DNA from: Ischnura elegans
Lineage: Eukaryota; Arthropoda; Insecta; Odonata; Coenagrionidae
Reading direction: 5' to 3'
Assembly (NCBI RefSeq): GCF_921293095.1
Contig: NC_060258.1
Span: 1,054,001-1,118,000 of the forward strand
Length of the DNA stretch: 64,000 nucleotides
This document shows, one piece after another, positions 22,777-33,540 of this stretch. Position numbers and translations under genes: made by a program. Every line of letters starts with the position of its first letter. The first letter of the stretch is position 1. The notes below the pieces were generated by a model. The model saw only the letters and a program-made list of their open reading frames with translations, had not been told where the DNA came from and did no database searches.

Positions 22777-23263
22777 CAGTACACTCCCGATTATCCGGGA
22801 TAATGGTGGGGAGAGACGGCACGAATAATCGGAAAACACGGATAACCCAAACTTTCTCTAAAATGTCTTGCAATGTTCATAATTTAACTAAAACAAACTA
22901 TGCATTACTATTCATGCAGTTATTATTATAGAGTGCTTCCCGGACTGAATGAGAGGTTTCTTCGCCAGTTCGCGATCTTTTAACCGGAGCGCGGTCGCGC
23001 ACTGCGAGGCTTGGAAAACAGGAACACGGTACTCCCGTGAATGTAGCTAGCGCGCGATCGCTTCCATTTTACGAAAGGGATTCTAACGGAAATAATAATC
23101 CCGGTCTATCCTATTATTAATTCAGTAATTCCGATGATTTTTCGTCCGATTGTACTTTTTTAAAATAAAGATCGCGGGAAAAATTGAGCGAGAGTGAAAA
23201 AAAAATCATCACAGATAATCCGCAACCCGGATTAACCGCAGCCGGATAATCGGGAGTATGCTG
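22777..23263. mobile_element. Tigger/pogo-type MITE, 487 bp
   Basis: It starts CAGTACACTCCCGATTATCC and ends with GGATAATCGGGAGTATGCTG, flanked by TA at 22775-22776 and 23264-23265. The TIR and TA duplication are those of pogo/Tigger members of Tc1-mariner. No transposase is present. Confidence 0.8.
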
Positions 23264-23352
23264 TAAATAGAAAGACATAATATTACGTCCATGGCAATTT
23301 TCAGAAAGATCTAAAGGACGTAATATTACGTCCATGGCACGCAAAGTGTTGA

Positions 23353-24117
23353 TATAGATTTTTAAATGCAGAATAGCTTCAAAATCCATTTCTGCACATG
23401 GAATTTAAAACAATATTAGCAGGCAGGGCCCCCGCGGCGAAGAAGATAAGATCTTGAGCCCCAGCCGAGGGCCCCAATTACCCCACACCACCCCTGCTTA
23501 TCTTCCTTACATACTCCACTTCTTATCTCCCCCTGATATCCTATTAATCTGCATTGGAAATTTCTCATCGCCAGTGTCTTGGTGCACATGAATTGAAACA
23601 AAAATGGATCATATGGATAACGCCATTGGATATTTCACTTATCTGATTTTTATGGCATAAATTACAATTTAAATTCTTCACCCTCGTGGCCCTATTAACA
23701 TACACAATCTTGTCCTGTTGTTTCAGTAAAATGGAAGTCTATACAGATGTTAGAGGTTGCCTCATATTGTGTAAGTTATACTGGAGCAAAAATTTACTAT
23801 CTTTCACTCATTACACATTGAATATTTTTACTAGAAAAATGGACGGAAAATACAATTGTTTCCTTTTAAAGAGTAAAATTTCCTTAGTTGCACTATGCTC
23901 AGTGCATATCCAGATTTTGGGGAGGAGTGCAGGTGCACGTTTCCTCCTGATTCTTTAAAAAAGACAAGATTTATAATATGGTTATCATTTGTTTGTTTTG
24001 GTTTGAGTATCAATCATAAAATGTCATATTAATAACATTGCTATTGAAATAAAGAGAATATTTTGTACTCTAATTCTGTACGTTGCTCTTAATCCCAAAT
24101 ATAAGAAGACACTGGCG
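23353..24117. other. Intergenic DNA, no feature recognised
   Basis: Contains a short GC-rich piece near 23425-23500 and otherwise AT-rich sequence. The open frame at 23686-23958 lacks codon structure or domain evidence. Confidence 0.4.
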
Positions 24118-25403
24118 TTCACAGGTAGAATATTAATTTAACTGTGATTTAAATGAATATATAACAAGCACTATCTCTCCATAGACATTCTCCTATCTCC
24201 TACGAAATAAACTCAAATACCTCTGGAAGCATCCTTTAATCACAGAAAGCCACAATAATTATTTAAAGGGATATGTAGTTGTAGAAAGGATTGTAAAAAC
24301 ATATTTAGACCAGGGTTTCCACTCAAACTTCATCACAAAATTCACGGTTTTTCCAGGTTTTCACAGTCTAAATGTCATCAAATTCACCATTTTTAGATCA
24401 GGCATTTTAAGCAGAAATGTTGATCATGTACCAATTATCGGCCAAACATTAACTAAAAATGTAACAAATGCAAAAGATGCCTTCAATGCAAACGCAGAAA
24501 TGAAAGCGCTATCTCTTATGACGTCTACTATAGCTAGCAAAATTCAACTTTGGCTAAAGGGTGTGCATGGGAAAATGGAGGGAGCAGGGTGGCAGGAAGG
24601 AGAGAAGAAGTGCCCAATTTTTTGCCAGGGTAAATGTCTTCCAATCGCAGGCTTAAGGTCAATATGCTGTCATGGCACATGGACCAATTAATAATTGTGC
24701 TTCGAATACACGTGTGCAGAAAAATGTGTGGACAGTAACTGCATGTGACTCGGCTTTGAAACATGATCGAAAGAGAGATTTTTCTTTCGATCCGCTAATC
24801 CTAGTTCTACAATCAAGTTTGAGAGATTTCTAAGGTTTCATGGCTATTCCAGGTTTTTTCATGGTAGACGTAATTCAGGGCTTATTCACGGTTTTAAGGT
24901 TTTCACGGTTGAGTGGGGACCCTGTTAGACACATCATCTCATGCCACAAATTAAAATCTGAAGGAAAGCGGGATAGAAAAATAATTTAAAAGGATATATG
25001 TTTTATAATAGTTGTTAGCCATAATTAGTAAATATATTGCAAGTGTGTAAACCGTAGAGTACCCACTTTTTACTTCACTAAGATACTGACTTTATTTAAG
25101 AAGAGGTATGCGGGGGTGGGTGTGAGAAATGCAGTCCAAAGTTTCTTGTTTTACTTTGTGGAACCACGACATTTGAAATGAAGTTTATTCGAATTATATT
25201 CCACAATAACCATTAATATTCAACGAACCATCTCCTCAATCTCATAATACAGCTAGCCTGCCCTTGTTCATTTCGCCATTTTGACTTTGCTCTTGACCGC
25301 TCAGAAAAGAAATTCTCGTATTGAAAGTATCGCCTGTGGACCAGTGCTCTGGAGTACTTCCGTCGGGAGCGCAGTGTACCATTCTTTGAACCATTCCCAA
25401 CGG
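24118..25403. mobile_element. Old, split copy of the PIF/Harbinger-type element at 45.9-46.9 kb
   Basis: 24141-24310 and 24925-25403 align with 46180-46860, for example GAAAGGATTGTAA, AAACCGTAGAGTACC and AGAAAAGAAATTCTCGTA. The terminal GGGTGCGG repeat is decayed. The two parts are separated by a nested hAT-type element. Confidence 0.7.
24311..24924. mobile_element. hAT-type MITE, 614 bp, nested in the Harbinger-type element
   Basis: It begins CAGGGTTTCCACTCAA and ends TTGAGTGGGGACCCTG, flanked by TTAGAC at 24305-24310 and 24925-24930. The inner sequence repeats TTTTCACGG/TTCCAGG-like motifs. CAGGG ends are typical of hAT. The flanking duplication I can see is 6 bp rather than the usual 8. 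Confidence 0.7.
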
Positions 25404-26243
25404 TAACGGAGATGTCTAAATAGTCTTATCCCCTTTCAGAATTATTCTCTATCACCTCACCATGAAAAGTAGCTCACTGAAGATTGTATCTTTAACTTTC
25501 AAACTGAGCGTAATTTTGTTCACGAAAATTCAACTGGGTTATTTAGGATTGTGATAATTGCATATAATGAAATAGAACTTCAGGTGTCACACTTGCTAGA
25601 CTTTTCCATGTTCAGCCAGACCTTGAAATTGATGCCAATCAATTTTTAAAATTTAATTATTTCAGTTGGTACTGTTTCGTTTTGGTTGCTAGGAAAATTT
25701 TGTTTTTCTGCCTCTCTGAAGAAATGAAATAGTAAAATTGGGAATTATGCCATTTCAGGATGTCCTTTATCTCTATTTCATTTTTCTAACAGTTTTTCTC
25801 TCGTAATATTTGCAGAATAATTAAACACATTTTATGCATAAATTATTAGCAAGGCCACCGGCCCAACATTTTCTCCATTTTTACAGTAACATATGGCCTT
25901 TCTAAAATATTTTAAGTAACACCGATTGTTTTAAAAATGATATGGTAGATATTCTCGATAGTAAGATGAGTGTATATGATAGATTTTAACAGCACTTTAT
26001 CCAAAAGCCAAAAATATTTAGATCATAAGAACTGACTAATGCTAACCTCTGATTGAGGCAGTTAAAAAGTTATTTCGTACATATCTTTTTGCGATAGCAC
26101 TACCTCTCGTGGAATAGAAATTGGTGGAAAACATTTGAAATAAATTTTTGGAACAATGTTCTGCAACTATGGAGTAAGTAAGACGTACACTGTGGTGAAA
26201 AACCTTTTTTGGATACAACAAATGAAATACTTGCTCTCCATCC
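25404..26243. other. Intergenic DNA before the piggyBac insertion
   Basis: AT-rich and without recognised coding sequence or terminal repeats. Confidence 0.4.
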
Positions 26244-26247
26244 TTAA

Positions 26248-28800
26248 CCCTCCGTCGGGCGCAGCTGGCTTGAGAGGCCAGCAAAACATTTCTTTGTATG
26301 TCACTTCTACCCATGCCGTCTGATCGGGGCGCCCATTACGATAGTTTCCTAAATGTTGGCGACGGTCAGCACGCCTCAGTTCAGTCCGTCATCATCCGCC
26401 ACCCGGCTGGCCCAGACACCTCCTGGCTCGAGAGGCCGAGTGCGCCCGATTACGTCATAATTTCGAAGGTGAGTTTTTCAAAGATATTTTTATTGGAATC
26501 GTTCAGTTTACTAAGAATAAGTCTTCTTTGTTATAGAAATATGTATTGTATTTATATATATCAGCAGTATTCTGGTCCTGGCCTCTCAGGCCGACTGCGC
26601 CCGGATATGTTATGCCAATAAGTAATTTCCTCTTTCCTGTCTTTGATTCCAGATTTGCTGTTGAAATGGATAAGGTGTTGTTCGATCTCTCCAACCCGAA
26701 TGATATTTCAGAAATAAGACGCATCCTTCTCGATGATGATGCTAACGAAGATCCGGCTTTGGTTGAGGATTTGGGCGAAGAAAGCGACCTTGATTCCCAG
26801 GATGAGGTAGTGCAACGTGAAGACGACTCAGCAACTGAACAGGAAGAAGGGGCAACTGAGGATGAAGAAGAGGAAGACGACATCCGTACGGGTTACTTTA
26901 TTGGAAGAGATAAACATACGAAGTGGACCAGGAAGCCATCTCCGGCTGCTGCTCGTCGGATACAGTGTCACAACATTATTACGCACCTTCCAGGCGTTAG
27001 AGGAGAAGCTAAAAATGCAAAAACCATATTGCAATGTTGGGAATGTTTATTTAGTACAGAAATGTTGGAATTGATAGTCGAAAGCACTAATAAATACATA
27101 GACTCAGTGAAAGACAAATTTGCCAGAGAAAGGGATGCAAAAGGAACAGATGTCATTGAAATCAAGGCATTCATTGGTTTGCTGTACCTGGCTGGCGCTT
27201 ATAGAGGTAATCGGCAGAGTCTGGAGGAGCTGTGGGGAACAGAAGGAGATGGGATTGAAAAATTTGGACTGGCAATGAGCATAAAACGGTTCAAGTTCCT
27301 CATACGCTGTATCCGTTTTGACGATCGGACGAGCCGAGGACAACGGAAAGTGTATGATCGACTTTGCCCAATCCGTGAGTTGTTTGATCATTTTGTTCGT
27401 AACTGTCGAAAAAACTACATCCCAGGAGAAAATGTCACAGTTGACGAGATGTTACCAGGATTCCGTGGGAGGTGCGCATTCAGGCAATATATACCCTCAA
27501 AGCCCTCCAAGTATGGCATTAAGTTATTTGCCCTTGTGGATGCTAAAATGATATACACATATAATTTTGAAATTTACGCAGGAAAGCAGTCAGAAGGGCC
27601 ATTTTCGGTCAGCAACAGGCCAAGTGAGGTAGTGAAACGATTTGCTGAGCCTCTTTTTGAGACAGGGCGTAACATAACCGCGGATAATTGGTTTACGGAC
27701 ATAGATCTTATTAACGATTTGAAGAAAAAGAAATTGTCATACGTTGGGACAATTAGGAAAAATAAATGACAATTACCAGCCAGTTTCGTCAATACCAGAG
27801 GAAGGGCTCAGTACAGCAGTTTGTTTGGGTTCAACAATAATAACACTTTGGTTTCTTATGTACCAAAAAAAGGAAGAAACGTGATTCTCGTGTCTTCACT
27901 CCGCGAAACTGATTCCATTGATGAAACTACTGGAGAGCTGCAGAAGCCAGAAGTAATTACTTTTTACAATATGAGTAAAGGTGGAGTTGATACAGCAGAT
28001 CAAATGTGCTCTACATTCAATGTGAGCCGAAACATAAGACGCTGGCCAATGGTAATTTTTTTTGCCTTTCTCAATATTGCCGGAATTAATTCACAAGTGA
28101 TTTCAATTGCGAATGGCTTAGAACCATTAAAAAGAAGAATCTTTCTAAAAGGTTTGTCTCATCAACTTGTTATTGGACAACTAGCAAGGCGAAGTCTGAA
28201 CACTAGTGGGATGCCGACTCAGCTGCAGGGCCGCTTGAAAAGGTTTTTACCCCCAAGTGAACATGAAAAGTCTCCTTCCCCACCTCCCAAAAGACGCAAG
28301 TGTGGCACGTGCATGGCTGAGAATGGATTTAGGCGAATGACAAATTATGAATGTCAACATTGTCACGAGCCAATATGTCTAAGTCACGTAAAACCGCTTT
28401 ATCAGACCTGCTTTTCAATTGCTTCTTTGATAGGCTAAGTGCCAGACTGCGACCATGATTACGGTGTAGAGTAAAGCTTCCACATCTAGATAAGCTGTAT
28501 GTTACTTTTGTTTCCAGTTTTTTCACCTTATGTATACTTTGTTTGTTCATTTTTAAATTTCAACTTGTGTCAAATTAGCGATTTTGGATGTTTCAGTTTC
28601 ACTTTAATTTTAGTAATTAAACTGGTTCTTTTTCAAAATATTTGGTATATTTGTTCTTCTAAGACCCTAACCCAGGTGATCCTGTTTGTGTTTTAAAATA
28701 AAATTGATTAGGGGAGGGGAGGACGGGGAAAATACGTGAGCGGCCTCTTAGGCCGAGTGCGCCTGATCTTGTGTCGTTTTGAGGTGCGCCCGACGGAGGG
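26248..28800 (+). mobile_element. piggyBac-family transposon, 2553 bp, nearly intact
   Basis: The ends are CCCTCCGTCGGGCG and its exact complement CGCCCGACGGAGGG, flanked by TTAA at 26244-26247 and 28801-28804. The length is typical of autonomous piggyBac elements. Subterminal motifs of the form GAGAGGCCGAGTGCGCCCGA occur near 26428, 26583 and 28745 and are probable transposase-binding repeats. A donor (AAG/GTGAGT at 26469) and an acceptor (TGATTCCAG ending 26652) suggest an intron in the 5' UTR. Perfect ends and one lesion in the ORF mark a recent insertion. Confidence 0.95.
26666..28438 (+). pseudogene. piggyBac transposase with a single nonsense codon
   Basis: The frame from ATG 26666 (MDKVLFDL) spans 591 codons to TAA 28438, interrupted only by TGA at 27767-27769 (codon 368). 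Length matches the roughly 590-residue family norm. An acidic N-terminus (codons about 20-75) precedes the catalytic core. The DDD residues are visible in their usual contexts: D260 in TVDEMLPGFRGR, D340 in ITADNWF, and D442/D445 in GGVDTADQM. The C-terminal cysteine-rich zinc-binding domain (CGTC...CQHC...C...H...C) is complete. The TGA stands where relatives usually have a basic residue, so a single C-to-T change (CGA to TGA) is likely. The first 367 codons keep two catalytic Asp residues but lack the rest, so this copy should be inactive on its own, though its ends could be moved in trans. Confidence 0.92.
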
Positions 28801-28948
28801 TTAACGTATATGATGTTTAATCTCTGTTGGTCGATTGTATAAGATAAAATGTTTCACTTGAAAGGCATGCTCAATTAAAGTAAGGCAATCATGCAGTAAT
28901 GGATAATTCAAAGAAAAGCATGGAATAAATGTATTTGAAACTACTTAC

Positions 28949-29028
28949 CCAATAGATTAGGCAAAATGGTTGAAATCTGTAAATGCTCCTTCCTTGGCTC
29001 TCCTATTTCCAATACAGAGAAGGCATTC
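28949..29028 (-). other. Orphan coding-like exon
   Basis: The - strand shows TTTTACGGTTCAG as acceptor, an 80-nt stretch that reads NAFSVLEIGEPRKEHLQI then STILPNLL, and a consensus donor GTAAGT at 28948-28943. The next acceptor on this strand that keeps a frame is at 18288, which would make the ankyrin gene nested in a 10.7-kb intron. I do not recognise the peptide. It may be an exon of an otherwise unseen or decayed gene. Confidence 0.35.
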
Positions 29029-30370
29029 CTGAACCGTAAAATAAATTAAGTTTGTTACTGACATGGGAAAATTTTTATACTTTTTTAAAGCAAACTTTTC
29101 TCTCATGCCTTTTTTAACTCACAGAAATCTCAATCGCAAATGATACAATAACACTTCTCAAATAGCAGGAGTTTAAGAAAAAAATGGTGCATCAATTTGT
29201 CAGATGCTATTTGCACAATATAGGCTCATCCTGTGGCTTAAAAAGAGGCCTTTAAACGCACAGAGAATGGGCTTAACTAATCATTAGTGCCTTATAAAAA
29301 ATGGAAGCATAGGGATTACCAATTTACAATAATGCAAGACATTGCTCTGGCAAAAATAATTGCGATACTCTCAACTGAACGTAATGGATAAGAAGGATAG
29401 ATATAACTTTTTACTTTTTTTCTCCGGATTGGTTGTGATTTGTGGTGAGATTACTGAGACATAGGATCACGAGATGAAGATGAAGGTAAAGGATTCTAAG
29501 CTGAACACACTGGCTAGCCTCTACCCCCACGGGGAATCCAGATACGAAAGCTTGTAGGTGTTGTGCACACGAGCCAACAGTAAAGCAAACTAATGTTCAA
29601 GAACTGCAAATGCTTCTTCATCAGAACAATTTGAAATCCAAACGTAAGCAAGTAATATTAAATAATCACATTCAACAGAGATAACCCATGAACAGCACTA
29701 TCCAAAAAATTAAAGGTAGGTGCCAATTTGTTTATATAATTATTCATAACATAATGATAATATAATCCGTTCCATGGTTGGGAGAAGAAGGTCACTTTAG
29801 CCGGCAGATTTTTACAAGATGAACGAAGAAATGATTTTTCTATAAATAGCTTGAGAAATGAAGGTTATGTGAGGTTTACCAGGTCCTCTAGTAAATATTT
29901 AATAAAAAAAGTTAATTTTTAAGACTTTTATGTCCTTATTACTCCAAAATGAGACCATAGCGATAATTATTTACATTTAAAATAGTAATTTTGAATGTAT
30001 TAGAAATTAAAAAATGCAGTGATCCCTCAGATTGCATGCCAAAATTGCGAAGGCCTGTATAAATGAAAACCCCCTCTGAAATAAAAGTAAAAAATGATCA
30101 GCTCACGAGAAATGACTAATGATGGCCTCTTAGTAAGATGGTACAGAGCTCCCACAAGCTATTTTTATGCACTAATGTTGCGATAAGATTATTTCTCCTT
30201 TAATGTAAAAATGAATATTTCATTAAAATAGAGTTTTAGAAATAGAAATTCTAGTGATGAGTGCTATTACTTTCACGTGGAACATCTTAAGAAGAGGAAT
30301 TGTAAAGGGCACCCAACAATCTTATCAAAGCACAGAAACACAGTTGTGGCTTCAGTTCTTTAGCCATCAA
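29029..30370. other. Intergenic DNA
   Basis: AT-rich with no recognised gene or terminal repeat. Confidence 0.4.
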
Positions 30371-30379
30371 GATCCATCC

Positions 30380-31255
30380 ACCGTCGTGGACTTTCATTGG
30401 ACATTTCCAGATCTGTGTTACAACTCGCTTTAAAAATTCTGAACTTGAAGCCTTATAAAGTGAGAATGGTGCAGGAGCTTCGTGAAGGAGATCATGGCTA
30501 TTGAAACCATTTCAGCAACTGGATGATTGACAAGCTTAATGAAAACCCTTTGATCACATTTCAGGTTAGTATCTTATACATTCAGTTGTTTCATGTTATT
30601 TTTCTTTGCTCTTAATGTCTTTTGATAATATTATATCAACTTGTATGATGTATCTAAATTAAAAATGAAATTCATCCACTGCCTTAATGCTTCAGCTTAT
30701 GCTTACGGTCGAACCAATATTTTTTTAAAATGGTGCTGTGTCTTCAACCCACACACGATATTGGGCGACAAGTAATCCCAAGGCACAGAATGAGTGGTCG
30801 TTAAACTGAAATGGTGTAATGGTGTTCATGGCCATTACAGCTGGCCATGTTTTTGGGACATACTTTTTCGAAAAAAGAACGTGAGGACAGCCACCTATCA
30901 GGCTATGCTGGAGGAAAGCCTTTTCGGGATATTGGGTTTTAAAAACTTCGGAAATGCTGAGGAAGTGTGGTTGCAGCTGGATGGAGCTCCTGCACACAGG
31001 TCTAAGGCAGACCTCAATGTGCTGAAAGAGAAGTTTGGAAATCGGCTGGTGTCCATGGGGACAGAAGTTGAGTGGCCACCAAGAAACCCCAACCTCACTC
31101 CGTGCGATTTCTTTTTACGGGGATTTTTAAAACAGCAAGGGTATAAAAAAACATTTAATAATGTTGTAGAACAAAAAAGAGAGATAATGAGATATGCAGA
31201 GTTTATTACCCCAATTATGCTCGAGGACGTTTTTACTGGATCATTTGTCAAGTGA
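30380..31255 (+). pseudogene. Tc1/mariner-superfamily transposase relic, DD41D-like
   Basis: The 5' part, in broken frames, reads HTH-like sequence including SRSVLQLALKILNLKPYKV and MVQELREGDHG. From 30794 a frame is open to TGA 31253 and contains VWLQLDGAPAHRSKADLN and WPPRNPNLTPCDFFLRGFL. The second Asp (LDGAPAH) and third Asp (TPCDFF) are separated by 41 residues, as in the rosa/Visitor DD41D group. The first Asp region is damaged. Terminal repeats were not found. A dead copy. Confidence 0.8.
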
Positions 31256-31259
31256 ATTA

Positions 31260-32100
31260 AATTATGCCTGGCACGGGAGGGAGGGCACATTGAATAATGG
31301 GTGCTTTATATTTATTTTTATTATTATTTACACATATGACTTTGACTTTCTCATTAATATAAGCCAATATTTTACTTTCATTATAACATACAATTAAGTT
31401 TGAAATTGGCTCAACTCAACCGAACATCCCTTACTTAATCACTAATTAAGTAACATTGAAATGGGAACGGTACCACCCATCAGAACACATTTTAAACCTT
31501 TAATTTAGCATGGTGTTTACCGCTCCATTGTCTTGGGACAACCTTGAAAACCTTCCGGCTAGCGGGTTAATTCCCTGGATATTTTTGTGCCAACCTCAGT
31601 GAATGTGGGCCACCATATGACCTCAGGAGGTTAACGACTTAACAAAATGGGCACTATTCACTCACTTGGTCACCCTTTGGTTGGGGACATTAGTTTCGTT
31701 GATATATCAAAGCATGCCTTCATGATCTTTGACTCCCATTATGACCTACGGAGGTCAAAAAATCAACAATACTGATAAATGAACTGCAAAAATGACTAAA
31801 GCACCCTTATGTTCTTGACCGTGACCTTACTGGGTCAACAGTTGAATTTTTGTGAAGGAAAGTGTTATTTTCGGTTTCTTCGTATCCGAAAACCTAAGAA
31901 TTGATATTCTGATCAATGAAATTCTGACTTTTTCCTATCTCGATTTTTTTTAACATTGAAACTCCATAAGGCGAATTCATAATTTTGCTTTGGGCCCACA
32001 TTGAAAGGTCAAAATTCTAAAATTTTGCTTGAATTCAACAAAACTTAGGACCTTTCCCCATAAGTATGCCAACTTTCATGAATATTTGCTGGAGTGGGAG
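31260..32100. other. Intergenic DNA with repeated GAGGTCAA-type phrases
   Basis: Several spaced ATGACCT/GGAGGT phrases (31617, 31741, 31820) suggest an old repeat, but no unit can be defined by eye. Confidence 0.3.
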
Positions 32101-32122
32101 TTACTAAAATTAGAGGTCAAAA

Positions 32123-32645
32123 ATGACGCACCACCATTGGGACAGTCTGTACAATTACATAAATCTAGGAAGCAAGATGTATAGATCAAAATTCCTGCAA
32201 AAAAGTTTGAGGGAGTTGGTAGTCATTTATAAGAAGAAGATCAGAAACAAAATGATCTCAAATGAGCTGAAAAGTAAGACAGCTTATTTTGCTCATTTAT
32301 CAACATGTGAAAGTGCTATGAAGCAAAGAGAAGGAAGAAGTGGTAGATGTATCATACGTCCGCAGAATAAAGACATTAAAACAAAATTGTCCTGTTGCTC
32401 GTGCAATAATTGGAATTGCGTGAGTAATATGATTTATATTTCCAAGGACTGTAAGAAAAATTCTAAAGATCACTGACGAGGAAAATAAGGTGTAAAAATA
32501 TCAATATGTGTTTATCTTCATTAGGAACCTAGACTACGAAACTTTGATAAGTTACAGAAATATGAGTCAGCACACGGCCAAAAAGGACTACCGTGCTAAT
32601 GCCATGACAACATTATTCACAGTGCATACTGAAGATTCTGAGGAA
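32123..32645 (+). pseudogene. Two exon-like ORF segments of an unknown gene
   Basis: 32123-32418 is open and reads ELKSKTAYFAHLSTCESAMK then QREGRSGRC and LSCCSCNNWNC, followed by a donor GTGAGT at 32419. A second segment, 32525-32645, lies between acceptor TTATCTTCATTAG and donor GTAAGT and reads YRNMSQHTAKKDYRANAM. The Cys-rich CCSC motif suggests a metal-binding fold. The two segments join without a stop only in a short frame, so the pair may be decayed. I do not recognise the family. Confidence 0.35.
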
Positions 32646-33540
32646 GTAAGTAAATTTTGTAGGAGACAGATGAGGATTAGGCTATAAATTTTGGGGGGAA
32701 CACCACCCCCAAGTATAATCTCAGGATAATCCAAGTATTATCAGGTACATATTGGAAGTGTGAACAAAAATGTCTCAGATGGAACACCAGGTCACAGTGG
32801 TCATTGTTTCAGACATGTCAACACTATAATCGAGCATCGTTTTTTCTGGGCAATTGTGAGTCACCTCTGCCATGAGGATGACGCTCTCCCTTCACATTAA
32901 AACTGCAAGTAAAAATTGATTTAAATCATAATGTTTACTTTCAGATGATTAAATGGTAAACTCAAAGTTAAACTTTTCCCTTCTATTAGATTCCTTCACT
33001 ATAAAATCAATTCCATTTTCTCACCTTTATTGTATTGTATTTGGGCACTGATAACAACCATAATTAAATTGTTTATTCTTTTATGGGATGACCCATTATA
33101 GTTTCATTGATGCTATACTTATAGCATAAATCCTGCTAATTTTTTCAATAAAAATATTGTCCAACCCATTTTTTCCAATGTTCGATGTGGTGTCAGGAGC
33201 ACCCCACTTGAGTAACCTCGATCGGGAATCTCGTGCGGGAAACGCCGGGTTATTAACGTTATAATGAGCTAAAACTAAAACCAGACTGAACTGTCTGTGA
33301 TATTTCAAAGAATATAGAATTCAAGATATTTGTTTCATTCAATTCAAACATCAAATTTACGGGTTATAATTGCAAAAATAATCAATTCATGTATTTTGTT
33401 GAATGCTGAACATTTATCACTGCTCTGTCGATCATTGTAAAGGTCCTTTCATAACATTTAATATTATTCATTAAAAACTTTAATGCTCCATTAAATTTTG
33501 ATCTCTAACTGAATTGCTTTTTCGTAAATTTGGCACGTAA

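Larger units (their letters stand above)
22062..23352 (-). mobile_element. Inverted second copy of the TTAA/AATATT-palindrome element, with two insertions
   Basis: The reverse complement follows 11579-12260 along its length, with a TTAA at 22062-22065 and TTGA at 23349-23352. The 18-bp palindrome GGACGTAATATTACGTCC is at 23316-23333, with a degraded twin ending at about 23290. Copy A's uninterrupted sequence reveals two insertions here: a hairpin insert at 22283-22396 and a Tigger-type MITE at 22777-23263. Confidence 0.7.
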
